Below, piece by piece: positions 5,876-13,219 of a DNA stretch of 27,704 nucleotides (the first letter of the stretch is position 1; the number at the start of each line of letters is the position of its first letter). Source of the stretch: CAYYTU01 sp964474655 (GTDB taxonomy: Bacteria > Chloroflexota > Anaerolineae > B4-G1); the NCBI GenBank assembly GCA_964474655.1, contig CAYYTU010000040.1, forward strand, positions 1 through 27,704, read 5' to 3'. The position numbers were made by a program, and so were the translations under genes. Under the pieces are notes generated by a model. It did not search any database. It worked only from the letters and a program-made list of their open reading frames with translations, and was not told the origin of the DNA.

Positions 5876-6940
5876 CTAATTTGCCTCTGCCAACCGTCGC
5901 TTGAGGAAGGCGATGGTCTCCACCGGCGTGGGGTCGACTTCGTTGAGCATCGCCAGGTAGAAGCTGACATAGTCGCCGACGTGGATCAGGGATAACATCT
6001 GCGCCAGGGCGCTCTCGCCGCGTCCTGCGATCGATTCGCAGGTCACGCCTTCTCGGGTCAGCAGCTCCGCCGTGACGGCCCAGCGCTTCTTTATGCGGGT
6101 GTGATCCCGGTCTGAGCGTAACATCAGCACAGTCGTCTGAGCGCTGATCGCTTCTGGAATCCCAAGGCCGACCACGGCGTTGTGGTTGAGCTCGGGCAGT
6201 GTCTCGAAGAACGCCCAATGCTTGGCGTTCTCGTTGAACTGTGTCTTCCAGCGATTGGCGACGGCGGCCGTGAACCCAGCGCCGTAGACCACCGGTAGCT
6301 TGCCCTTGATTTGGCTCGCCAATTGCTTGGCCCTATTCTGGTCGGTAGGTACCTGGGGTGCGATCTCGGCCTGGAGCTCCTTCATCACCTTAATGGCCTC
6401 CTCCAGGTCAGCGGTGTAATCGCGCAGCAGGCCCATCTGCTGGAAGGTGCCCAGCAGCAGGACGAAGGAGTAGCCTAGCGCGGCCCGGGGCTGTGATTCG
6501 TAGCCAAACCGAACTACGGGGGTATCGCTTTCCTGGGCCAGCTTAGCGAGCTCGCCGTTTGTGGTGATCGCCAGCGTTCGAGCGCCTTGATTGAGCGCTT
6601 CTTCGAAGGCGGTGAGCGTCTCCTCCGTGTTGCCGGAGTAGCTGCAGCCGATGACCAGCGAGCTGGGGCCTTGCACGAAGGCGGGGAGCGTGTAGCCTCG
6701 CCGTACGGTGATCGGGGTGGTGCACTCCGCGGCTACCAGCCCCTTCAGCAATGCTCCGCCGATGGCAGAACCGCCCATTCCCACGATGACTATCTGTCGG
6801 ACATCGCCGTAGCCGGTGGGCAGTGAAACACTTTGCGCTTCCGTCCATGCCTCTCGGCATTGCTGGGGCAGCTCGCCGATGCGTGCAACCATATCGCCCG
6901 GGTCTTGCTCTTTGAAATAAGCCAGGTCATCCAGTAACAT
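5876..6940 (-). CDS. bifunctional phosphoglucose/phosphomannose isomerase
   Basis: The 354-residue protein interconverts glucose-6-P, fructose-6-P and mannose-6-P. It belongs to the archaeal-type PGI/PMI family. It has tandem SIS folds with VGMGGSAIGG (53-62), the sugar-phosphate loop CSYSGNTEET (99-108), PRAALGYSF (151-159; Arg152), NENAKHW (236-242; Glu237) and ELNHN (250-254; His253). The Arg, Glu and His correspond to the catalytic positions known in the Pyrobaculum enzyme. The start ATG at 6938-6940 has AAGGAGGG upstream. A good promoter lies at 6985-7013. It could feed GDP-mannose or fructose-6-P to the polysaccharide machinery suggested by the adjacent Wzz gene. Confidence 0.92.
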   Translation of the reverse strand: MLLDDLAYFKEQDPGDMVARIGELPQQCREAWTEAQSVSLPTGYGDVRQIVIVGMGGSAIGGALLKGLVAAECTTPITVRRGYTLPAFVQGPSSLVIGCSYSGNTEETLTAFEEALNQGARTLAITTNGELAKLAQESDTPVVRFGYESQPRAALGYSFVLLLGTFQQMGLLRDYTADLEEAIKVMKELQAEIAPQVPTDQNRAKQLASQIKGKLPVVYGAGFTAAVANRWKTQFNENAKHWAFFETLPELNHNAVVGLGIPEAISAQTTVLMLRSDRDHTRIKKRWAVTAELLTREGVTCESIAGRGESALAQMLSLIHVGDYVSFYLAMLNEVDPTPVETIAFLKRRLAEAN

Positions 6941-6984
6941 AATCGCCCTCCTTCGTTCAAGTCGGAGAAAATTTGCGAAACTTG

Positions 6985-7013
6985 ATGATACCAGCAGCGG
7001 TCGCGATTGTCAA
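6985..7013 (-). promoter_or_regulatory. sigma70-type promoter for PGI/PMI
   Basis: On the minus strand TTGACA (7013-7008), a 17-bp spacer and TATCAT (6990-6985). The start codon at 6940 follows about 35-40 nt after the expected transcription start. Confidence 0.72.
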
Positions 7014-7015
7014 CC

Positions 7016-7044
7016 TTGCGTTAACGTGCGGGAGGCGTTATAAT
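7016..7044 (+). promoter_or_regulatory. sigma70-type promoter for tRNA-Leu(UAG)
   Basis: TTGCGT (7016-7021), a 17-bp spacer and a perfect TATAAT (7039-7044). The mature tRNA begins 16 bases downstream. The -35 box is 2 bp from the -35 box of the opposing PGI/PMI promoter. Confidence 0.75.
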
Positions 7045-7059
7045 GAGACAGGCTAGGCT

Positions 7060-7141
7060 GGGGAAGTGTCGGAATGGGCAGACGAGCGTGACTTAGGATC
7101 ACGTGGGGTCACCCGTGCGGGTTCGAATCCCGCCTTCCCCA
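7060..7141 (+). tRNA. tRNA-Leu (anticodon UAG)
   Basis: Acceptor GGGGAAG (7060-7066) pairs with CTTCCCC (7134-7140). The anticodon stem is CGTGA/TCACG (7087-7091, 7099-7103) with loop CTTAGGA, so the anticodon is TAG (7094-7096). The class II long variable arm is GGGGTCACCC, and the T arm is GCGGG-TTCGAAT-CCCGC. Discriminator base A is at 7141 and the CCA end is not encoded. Confidence 0.95.
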
Positions 7142-7193
7142 TCTTTTCTATGAAACGCAAGAATTTCCGCCCGCCGCCGTGGGATGTGAGATG

Positions 7194-7226
7194 CGTGAAA
7201 CGTGAGTGATTGCGTTTCACGTTTTG
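7194..7226 (+). terminator. probable intrinsic terminator after tRNA-Leu
   Basis: CGTGAAACG (7194-7202) pairs with CGTTTCACG (7213-7221) over a 10-base loop, followed by TTTTGC. It would separate the tRNA transcript from trigger factor. A weaker CGCC-TGA-GGCG hairpin before GTCTTTT lies further on. Confidence 0.55.
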
Positions 7227-7282
7227 CACGTTAAAGCGCCTGAGGCGGTCTTTTCACACTGATATAGTTTAGGAGGCATATC

Positions 7283-8650
7283 TTGAAGATCACGACTAAA
7301 CCACTTGAGAGCCGACGGGTTGAGGTTTACATTGAGCTTGGTGAAGAACGAACCGAAGAGGTGATGCGAAAAGCTGCTCATCGTATCTCTCGTAATATTG
7401 ATATTCCCGGCTTTCGCAGAGGGAAAGCGCCTTACGGTACTGTCTTGCGGCGTTATGGCGAGAGGACGCTGCGGCAAGAGGCGGTTAACAGTTTCGCCGA
7501 GGATATCATCCAAGAGGCTTTAGAGAAGGAGGAGATCTATCCCTCTGGGCCCGTCTCGTTGGGGGATGTTACACTGGATCCTATCGTTTTTACGGTTGTC
7601 GTGCCCTTAAGCCCCGTGGTGGAACTGGGTGATTATCGTGATTATCGACGCGAGATGCCAACGGTCGAGGTTTCTGAGGAGGATGTGCAAGAGAGGCTCG
7701 ATGAACTTCGCCGCGAGAACACTGTGCTCGAGCCCGTTGACCGGCCAGCTGCTCTAGGTGATGTGGTCGAGATTGATCTTGTGATCGAGAAAGACACCGA
7801 GGTGGTCTTGGAGCAAAAGGACTTCGACTTCTTGCTTGATGCCGAGAACGAGCGTCCAGCGCCCGGTTTCTCCGAGGCACTCGTAGGGATGGAAGTGGGG
7901 CAAGAGGAAACTTTCACTCTGAAGTTGTCCGATGACCTTTCTGAGGAGAATTTGCGGGGCCAAGAGGCGGATTTTACCGTCGATCTGAAAGATGTCTACA
8001 AGCGCATTCTCCCCGATGTTGACGACGATCTGGCTCGCACGGTCGGGTCGTACGATTCTTTGGAGGACTTGAAGGATCACGTCCGGAGGCAATTGTCGGA
8101 GCAGGCCTGGGAGGAGGCCGAATCTGAGTATGCTAGGCAGGTGGTCGAGGATATCGTCGAGCGATCTCGCGTTGAGTATCCCCCGCACATCTTAGAGGAA
8201 GCGTTGGATGATGCCCTTAAGCGGTTCGAGGAGTCATTACAGCGGCAGCAGCATCTTACCCTGGAAGACTATTTGCGCTTTCAGGGTCAAACGGAGGAGG
8301 ATCTGCGAGAGAGCCTCGAGCCTCAGGCCAGAGAATCGCTTGAGACCTCTCTTGTGTTGGGCAGAGTTGTCCATCTTGAGAATCTTGCCGTTGACGAAGA
8401 CGAGCTCGACCAGGAGATTGAAGGGTTCTTGAGACTATTTGGTGATCGAGCCGGTAAAGCACGCGCGGAGATGGAGTCGGAGGAGAGACGTAAAGAGGTG
8501 CTGAACCGTCTGCTGACCAATAAAGCGATCAAACGCCTCGTCGCCATCGCCAAAGGAGAGGCGCCGCCGCTGGATGACAACGCAGATGAGGATGTGGAGG
8601 AAGAATCAGAAACGGAGCCGGAAGCGACGGAGCGCGGAGTCGAGAGTTAG
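7283..8650 (+). CDS. tig: trigger factor (ribosome-associated chaperone)
   Basis: The 455-residue chaperone binds near the ribosome exit tunnel and holds nascent chains. The ribosome-binding signature GFRRGKAP is at about 43-50 in the N-terminal domain. A FKBP-like segment (about 155-240) starts GDVVEIDLVIEKD and includes GFSEALVGMEVGQEETFTL. The helical SurA-like C-terminal domain ends in an acidic tail. The start is TTG (7283-7285) with AGGAGG at 7271-7276. It precedes clpP by about 50 bp in the common tig-clpP arrangement. Codons here are less GC-biased at the third position than in the flanking genes. Confidence 0.96.
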   Translation: MKITTKPLESRRVEVYIELGEERTEEVMRKAAHRISRNIDIPGFRRGKAPYGTVLRRYGERTLRQEAVNSFAEDIIQEALEKEEIYPSGPVSLGDVTLDPIVFTVVVPLSPVVELGDYRDYRREMPTVEVSEEDVQERLDELRRENTVLEPVDRPAALGDVVEIDLVIEKDTEVVLEQKDFDFLLDAENERPAPGFSEALVGMEVGQEETFTLKLSDDLSEENLRGQEADFTVDLKDVYKRILPDVDDDLARTVGSYDSLEDLKDHVRRQLSEQAWEEAESEYARQVVEDIVERSRVEYPPHILEEALDDALKRFEESLQRQQHLTLEDYLRFQGQTEEDLRESLEPQARESLETSLVLGRVVHLENLAVDEDELDQEIEGFLRLFGDRAGKARAEMESEERRKEVLNRLLTNKAIKRLVAIAKGEAPPLDDNADEDVEEESETEPEATERGVES

Positions 8651-8701
8651 GGTTAAGACGCAGATTCAAGGTCAACGATAGCTGGGAGGGAGGTTTTGAC
8701 G

Positions 8702-9304
8702 ATGCCATTAGTACCTATGGTGGTCGAGACGACAGGGCGCGGCGAGCGCGCTTACGATATCTACTCACGGTTGCTCAAAGAACATATCATCTTCATCGGC
8801 ACGCCGATCAACGATCAAGTCGCCAATCTGGTCGTGGCGCAGCTGCTTTACCTGGCCAGTGAAGATCCGGAGAAGCCGATTTCGCTCTACATCAATTGTC
8901 CTGGAGGCATCATCTACCACGGGCTGGCGATCTACGACACGATGCAACACATCCCGGCGCCGGTTCATACCTATGCCGTGGGCGTGACCGCTAGTATGGG
9001 CACGGTGCTGCTGGCAGCGGGGGAGGAGGGCCATCGTTATGCTCTGCCGCACGCAACTGTCCACATGCATCCAGCCGGCGGCAGCGCACAGGGCTATGCC
9101 CCTGATGTCGAGATCCAGTACAAAGAGCTCAAGCGCGTCGAGGATCTGTTGCATAACCTGCTGGCCCAACATACCGGTCAGACCGCGGAGCAGATCGCGT
9201 CCGACTTTGATCGTGATCGTTACATGACCGCCGAGGAGGCGGTGGAGTATGGGCTGGTGGACCAGATATTGGAGGCTCCGGGCGAGGAAGGTGAAGAGGA
9301 GTAG
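8702..9304 (+). CDS. clpP: ATP-dependent Clp protease proteolytic subunit ClpP (divergent)
   Basis: This 200-residue serine peptidase forms the barrel of Clp proteases. The triad is visible as Ser98 (TASMG), His123 (VHMHPAGG) and Asp172 (DRDRYMTAEEA). Two usually invariant loops differ. NSPGGSVTAG is here NCPGGIIYHG, and HQPLGG is HPAGGSAQG. Overall length and the EIQYKEL helix are normal. I start at ATG 8702 because GGGAGG (8688-8693) is 8 nt away; a TTG at 8696 would be only 2 nt from it. It lies downstream of tig and probably shares its transcript, ending at the terminator 9331-9364. No clpX follows. Confidence 0.93.
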   Translation: MPLVPMVVETTGRGERAYDIYSRLLKEHIIFIGTPINDQVANLVVAQLLYLASEDPEKPISLYINCPGGIIYHGLAIYDTMQHIPAPVHTYAVGVTASMGTVLLAAGEEGHRYALPHATVHMHPAGGSAQGYAPDVEIQYKELKRVEDLLHNLLAQHTGQTAEQIASDFDRDRYMTAEEAVEYGLVDQILEAPGEEGEEE

Positions 9305-9330
9305 CCTCGTTACACATCGAAGTAGTCGAG

Positions 9331-9364
9331 GCGCCGTCTGGGTCGTTTCCAGGCGGCGCTTTTT
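9331..9364 (+). terminator. intrinsic terminator after clpP
   Basis: GCGCCGTCTGG (9331-9341) pairs with CCAGGCGGCGC (9349-9359), with one G-U wobble, followed by five T. It ends 60 bp beyond the clpP stop. Confidence 0.88.
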
Positions 9365-9487
9365 GCGTCATTCGTTAGCCGAAACAACGGTAGCCGCAAC
9401 AGCAGCTTCTGCTACTCGGGATTGAGCCAGAGAATGTTCACAGCCTTCTTGAGACGGGGTTTCCAGAAACCATTTCCGGTTCACTTT

Positions 9488-9581
9488 TGGCACCGGCCTG
9501 ACATCGGTGCCACAGCGGGCACGACACCTCGTGGCCCGATGTGGCAAGAGCCGGTGCTGGGCCTAAAAATACCCAGCACCG
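9488..9581. repeat. chain of three hairpins with interchangeable arms
   Basis: The first hairpin is TGGCACCG (9488-9495) with CGGTGCCA (9505-9512). The second is CCACA (9510-9514) with TGTGG (9540-9544), enclosing GGGC/GCCC. The third is CGGTGCTGGG (9552-9561) with CCCAGCACCG (9572-9581), followed by TTTGTTT. GCACCGGC (9490-9497) can instead pair with GCCGGTGC (9550-9557). The gap 9366-9641 holds no convincing gene. This may be a repeat element or a structured RNA; the last hairpin could terminate plus-strand transcripts. Confidence 0.45.
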
Positions 9582-9641
9582 TTTGTTTACGGCGGTGCGG
9601 CCTTAGAAAACGGAAATAGTTTTTGGACGCAACTTGAGCCA

Positions 9642-12050
9642 CTAAACATTCCCTGTGAGCTCGTTTATGGATCTCGCGATATCTTCTTGCTTCAGCAGTT
9701 GTTCGATTGCTCCTCGTATCTCTCGGATTATCGCCGCTGTCTCCGTTCGAGGGTGGAGTCGGTATTGCATCTTCTTGAACGCCAGCTCGGCGCAGAGTTG
9801 TTGGAGCCGTCGTATGCGCCGCCACCTCCTCAGGGCGAGGGCCTGCAATGCTTGCCACTGCATACGTGCTTTCTCGCCGGGTGTTACCATTGCGCGATAG
9901 AGAGGGTGGGGTATCTCTCCCTTTAGCTCTTTTCGCATACTGTGGTATTGTCGCCGCAGCGACCAGGCGCTCACCACACCGATCAGAGCCACGCCGGCGC
10001 CCGTCGTCGCGATTGTGATGGCGTTGACGCCCAGCAGGTTCCAGGTCAGCAGGTTGCGCAGGGTATGCATCGCCACTGCTATCGCGAACCCCGCGATAGC
10101 CCAGCTCCAACAGCGCCAACGCTTCTTTGTCAGCCGGGCCCAGCCGAGCCCAACGCCGAAAGCGGCGGTGTAGAAGGCGTGGTCCAGGCCGTAGAGCAGT
10201 CCTTCGATGAAGAAATCGAGACTCAGGCCCTCGAAGCCCCATAGCGCAAAACTGCTCACGTAGTCGATCAAGTTGCTCGTCATCGCGAAGCCGAAGCCTA
10301 CCACCGCGCCGTAGATAATACCGTCGAGTACGTTATCGAACTCGTCTCGGTGACGCAGAGCAATGATGAGTACAGCTATCCCCTTCAGCGTTTCTTGGAG
10401 CAAGGGGGTGACCAAGCCCGTCCGCGCGGCTTTTAGCACCTCTCCTCGAATGATGGTGGGAGGCAGCTGGAAGAAAAGCTCCGCCGCCAGAGCCAATGTC
10501 AACGCCGGGATGCTGCCCCAGAAGAAAGCGGCTGTGATCAGTGACTTGGGTTCCTTCTCATACCGATCCAGCCAGTAAAGCACACCAATGTAGAATGTTG
10601 TTGGCATCACACTTGCCAGCGTGGCGATCAGCAGCCCGACACTGACGCGATGTGCCGGCAGCACGCCGCCGATCCAGACTACATCCGGCGCTTCCCACGT
10701 CGCCTCATCAGTCTCTTGCTCCCTGGACAGCATAATCTCGTTTGTGGCTTCGAAAGAAAGCCACGCTGCACCTCGTGGGTTCAGATGGAGCCTGGCCTCG
10801 CCCGATCCCTCCATCGGCACGTCGGCGAAGCGGAAGCGCGTCACCTGGCCTTCCTCGCGATTTGGCCAGGTGGCGATAATGTCGGGCTGTGCGTCCGGAG
10901 GGACGCTGATCGCTGCCGATACACCCCTCGTCGGCGGTTCGGTATGTAGGATCGCGAGGGTGCCCAGGTTCTCGATTGTTGGCAGCGGCTCGCCGCGCCG
11001 GTCGGTTAGCCGAAGCTCGGTCTTGTCCGGCGAAGGGCCCACGACCGCCACGTGCAGTCGATGCTCATACCAGATCTCCGTATCGAGCGGCTGAGCCATC
11101 CCCCAGGCGTACGGCTGCTTCCACTGCACTCCCTTGTCCGCTGGACCGTAGGGTCCTCCAAAGTCGCTCTGAGGCGCCACTTCGCCCCAACGACCACGGA
11201 AGGGGAGCCATGCCACTTCGGAAGGGGCCGCTTCATCGCCTGTTTCTAAAACCGTCCGCTCCGGCAGTAGAACCACGTCTGGAATGATCCGCCCTGTCGT
11301 GCCGGTGCGGTCGACGATCGTGATTTGGTGGTTGCCGATGGTCTGGCTGTGCGGATAGGTCTCATCGCCGACGAAGTAGTTGGCGTGGGAGCCGAGTGCC
11401 ACGTAGGCCGCCGGATGGGTGCCCTCTTCCACCGGCGCTCGTTCCCAGGTTCGACGTGTGCCGCCGTGGTGTTGGCTCAACACGACCCATCGGGGTTCGT
11501 CTCGCTCCAGCATCACCTGGATCATCTCCCAGTCGCCCTCGTGCTTGTTAAACCAGTCGTTATAGAAGTAGAGCGCCCAATACTGGATCGTGACACGGCT
11601 TCCGCCATCTCGTACCACGTGGGCATAGACGGTCACCGGCGGCCCGCCAGCCTCGGGGCTCAGCACGGCTTCGTAGTAGGCCTGGTGGGCTGTATAATTG
11701 GCATAGGTCGATCCGCCTTGTTCGTCGTACCAGATATCGAGGAAGTGATGTTCATCGCTTTCGAAGTCGAACAGGTCGAGCACATCGAGCTGGAGCAGGA
11801 TGGTGGTATCGAACCAGAGCCGGCGGTTTTGGCGCAGGCGAGCCTGGCTTACGATCACATCTACCGTCTGCGGACGGAAGACCTCCTGGGGATGGAAGTA
11901 GAGCACCGGCGCGTAACGTTCAGCCAGCTCGACATCCTCTGCTGGCGGATCGGGGGCGGCCAGCGCCGGCGTGGCGATCAGCAGCAGTGCCGCCATAGTG
12001 GCTACGACGAGCCATTCTTTTCTTATTTTTCTCACGGATACTGCTTTCAT
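9642..12050 (-). CDS. VPS62-like domain fused to PrsW-family intramembrane protease
   Basis: The 802-residue protein has a signal peptide (about 1-31). An extracytoplasmic VPS62-like region (about 40-335) follows, with RYAPVLYFHPQEVF, HEGDWEMIQVML, SQHHGG and YVALGSHANYF. A beta-rich linker leads to a multi-TM PrsW-like region (about 465-700) and a basic, helical cytoplasmic tail. PrsW proteins cleave membrane anchors such as anti-sigma factors. The usual EExxK reads QETLK (552-556), and the usual Glu in the 'xEN' motif is Ser592. The conserved His624, His662, Glu553 and DGIIYG (576-581) remain, so activity is uncertain. The frame is open to 12242, but the signal peptide and a promoter at 12103-12131 favour ATG 12050. 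No clear ribosome site is seen. Confidence 0.78.
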   Translation of the reverse strand: MKAVSVRKIRKEWLVVATMAALLLIATPALAAPDPPAEDVELAERYAPVLYFHPQEVFRPQTVDVIVSQARLRQNRRLWFDTTILLQLDVLDLFDFESDEHHFLDIWYDEQGGSTYANYTAHQAYYEAVLSPEAGGPPVTVYAHVVRDGGSRVTIQYWALYFYNDWFNKHEGDWEMIQVMLERDEPRWVVLSQHHGGTRRTWERAPVEEGTHPAAYVALGSHANYFVGDETYPHSQTIGNHQITIVDRTGTTGRIIPDVVLLPERTVLETGDEAAPSEVAWLPFRGRWGEVAPQSDFGGPYGPADKGVQWKQPYAWGMAQPLDTEIWYEHRLHVAVVGPSPDKTELRLTDRRGEPLPTIENLGTLAILHTEPPTRGVSAAISVPPDAQPDIIATWPNREEGQVTRFRFADVPMEGSGEARLHLNPRGAAWLSFEATNEIMLSREQETDEATWEAPDVVWIGGVLPAHRVSVGLLIATLASVMPTTFYIGVLYWLDRYEKEPKSLITAAFFWGSIPALTLALAAELFFQLPPTIIRGEVLKAARTGLVTPLLQETLKGIAVLIIALRHRDEFDNVLDGIIYGAVVGFGFAMTSNLIDYVSSFALWGFEGLSLDFFIEGLLYGLDHAFYTAAFGVGLGWARLTKKRWRCWSWAIAGFAIAVAMHTLRNLLTWNLLGVNAITIATTGAGVALIGVVSAWSLRRQYHSMRKELKGEIPHPLYRAMVTPGEKARMQWQALQALALRRWRRIRRLQQLCAELAFKKMQYRLHPRTETAAIIREIRGAIEQLLKQEDIARSINELTGNV

Positions 12051-12102
12051 CAGTAACACGGCGAGAGAACGCGGTAAACACAAGCAGCGAATTGAGCCCG
12101 TC

Positions 12103-12131
12103 ATTGTACGTCGGTTGTCTTTTCGGTGCAA
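12103..12131 (-). promoter_or_regulatory. promoter for the VPS62-PrsW gene
   Basis: On the minus strand TTGCAC (12131-12126), a 17-bp spacer and TACAAT (12108-12103). Transcription would start near 12096, which rules out the upstream start at 12242 and supports ATG 12050. Confidence 0.55.
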
Positions 12132-12142
12132 ACAATTATACT
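12115..12142 (+). promoter_or_regulatory. possible promoter for the methyltransferase gene
   Basis: TTGTCT (12115-12120), a 16-bp spacer and TATACT (12137-12142). It overlaps the opposing promoter and leaves a leader of about 180 nt before the ATG at 12330. Nothing else recognisable is seen in 12143-12316. Confidence 0.35.
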
Positions 12143-12329
12143 GATTAAGGCCTTGGTCGATTGTATGTAACTTGACTCCTGCACTTTTCAATTTTTTGAG
12201 TTGGCGAACCCAATTTGGAAGCAAAGCGGGGTTATCTTGCACCCAAAGTCCTCGACGGTAGTCTTCCGAAGTCTGGAACCGCTAAACTGCAGGAGTTAAG
12301 TGTAAGTATGTAGTGGAAAGGAGGATCTG

Positions 12330-13193
12330 ATGGAGACTGTGCTCAGAAGTATTGATACCGCCGTGACCATCGCCCCCAATAAGCCCACGGTGCTCATCGG
12401 GGAGAAGATCAGCGCCGCGGCCCGGAGCGACCTGGCCGAGGAACTGCGCGCCGGTAGCTGGCATCTGGTGCGCGAGGAAGCGGAGGCTCAGGTAGCAGCC
12501 GGCGCCGACGTGCTAGAGGTCAACGTCGGGGCGCCGGGCGTCGACGAGGTGGCGAAGTTGCCGGAGGCGGTGCGGGTTGTCCTGGAAACGGTCGATGTTC
12601 CCGTCTCCATCGACACAGCCGATTTCCAGGCCCTGGCGGCGGCGCTGGCGGCCCATAAAGAGGTAGCCCCGGAGGGGAAGCCGCTCATCAACTCCGTCAA
12701 CGGCGAGGAGCGTTACCTGGCGAACGTCTTGCCGTTGGCGGCCCGGTATGGTGCTGCGGTGATCGGGATGACGCTGGATGACGAGGGCATCCCGGAGACG
12801 CCGGAGGGCCGTCTGGCGGTGGCGCGAAAGGTCATCGCACGCGCTGAGGCGACCGGGGTGGCGCGGGAGGACGTGCTGATTGATGTGATGGCGCTCTCGG
12901 TCAGCACCGATCCAGCAGCTGGTCGCGTCACGCTGGAGGCGATTGCCCTGGTGCGTGAGACGCTGGGCGTCAACATGACGCTGGGGCCTAGCAACGTCTC
13001 CTTTGGCCTGCCGGAGCGCCCGCGGATGAACGGCGTCTTTCTGGCGATGGCGATTCAGAACGGCGTCAACTGCCCCATCATCAACGTGGCACGAGAGCGT
13101 CCATTCGTTTTGATCGCCGATTTGCTGGTAGGGCGGGATGAAGACCCCCTACGCTACATCGAGGCTTACCGGGAGCGAGTCGGGGAGGTGTAA
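12330..13193 (+). CDS. pterin-binding methyltransferase (methyltetrahydrofolate:corrinoid, AcsE/MtgA-like)
   Basis: The 287-residue TIM-barrel protein is of the dihydropteroate synthase / methyl-THF methyltransferase superfamily. Markers are VLIGEKISA (21-29), GADVLEVNVGAPG (58-70), VSIDTAD (92-98), INSVNGEE (120-127), IGMTLDDEGIPET (145-157), LIDVMALS (183-190) and TLGPSNVSFGLPER (217-230). The Asn in GPSN and the GLPER strand are typical of AcsE-like enzymes, which move a methyl group between THF and a corrinoid protein. Ribosome site AAAGGAGG (12317-12324) precedes ATG. No corrinoid protein, CODH/ACS or MttB-like partner is in the window, so the substrate is open. It converges on the LysM gene with a 26-bp gap and no terminator visible. 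Confidence 0.8.
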   Translation: METVLRSIDTAVTIAPNKPTVLIGEKISAAARSDLAEELRAGSWHLVREEAEAQVAAGADVLEVNVGAPGVDEVAKLPEAVRVVLETVDVPVSIDTADFQALAAALAAHKEVAPEGKPLINSVNGEERYLANVLPLAARYGAAVIGMTLDDEGIPETPEGRLAVARKVIARAEATGVAREDVLIDVMALSVSTDPAAGRVTLEAIALVRETLGVNMTLGPSNVSFGLPERPRMNGVFLAMAIQNGVNCPIINVARERPFVLIADLLVGRDEDPLRYIEAYRERVGEV

Positions 13194-13219
13194 GGCAAAG
13201 GCGGTTCCAGACAGCGGCT

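Noticed and set aside
7260..7268. TGATATAGT as an extended -10 promoter for trigger factor
   Set aside because: Transcription would start inside the ribosome-binding site at 7271-7276.
9422..9619. 65-codon plus-strand frame after clpP
   Set aside because: It is made almost entirely of hairpin sequence and has no ribosome site.
12051..12242. 64-codon N-terminal extension of the VPS62-PrsW gene
   Set aside because: The signal peptide begins at ATG 12050 and a good promoter lies inside the extension.
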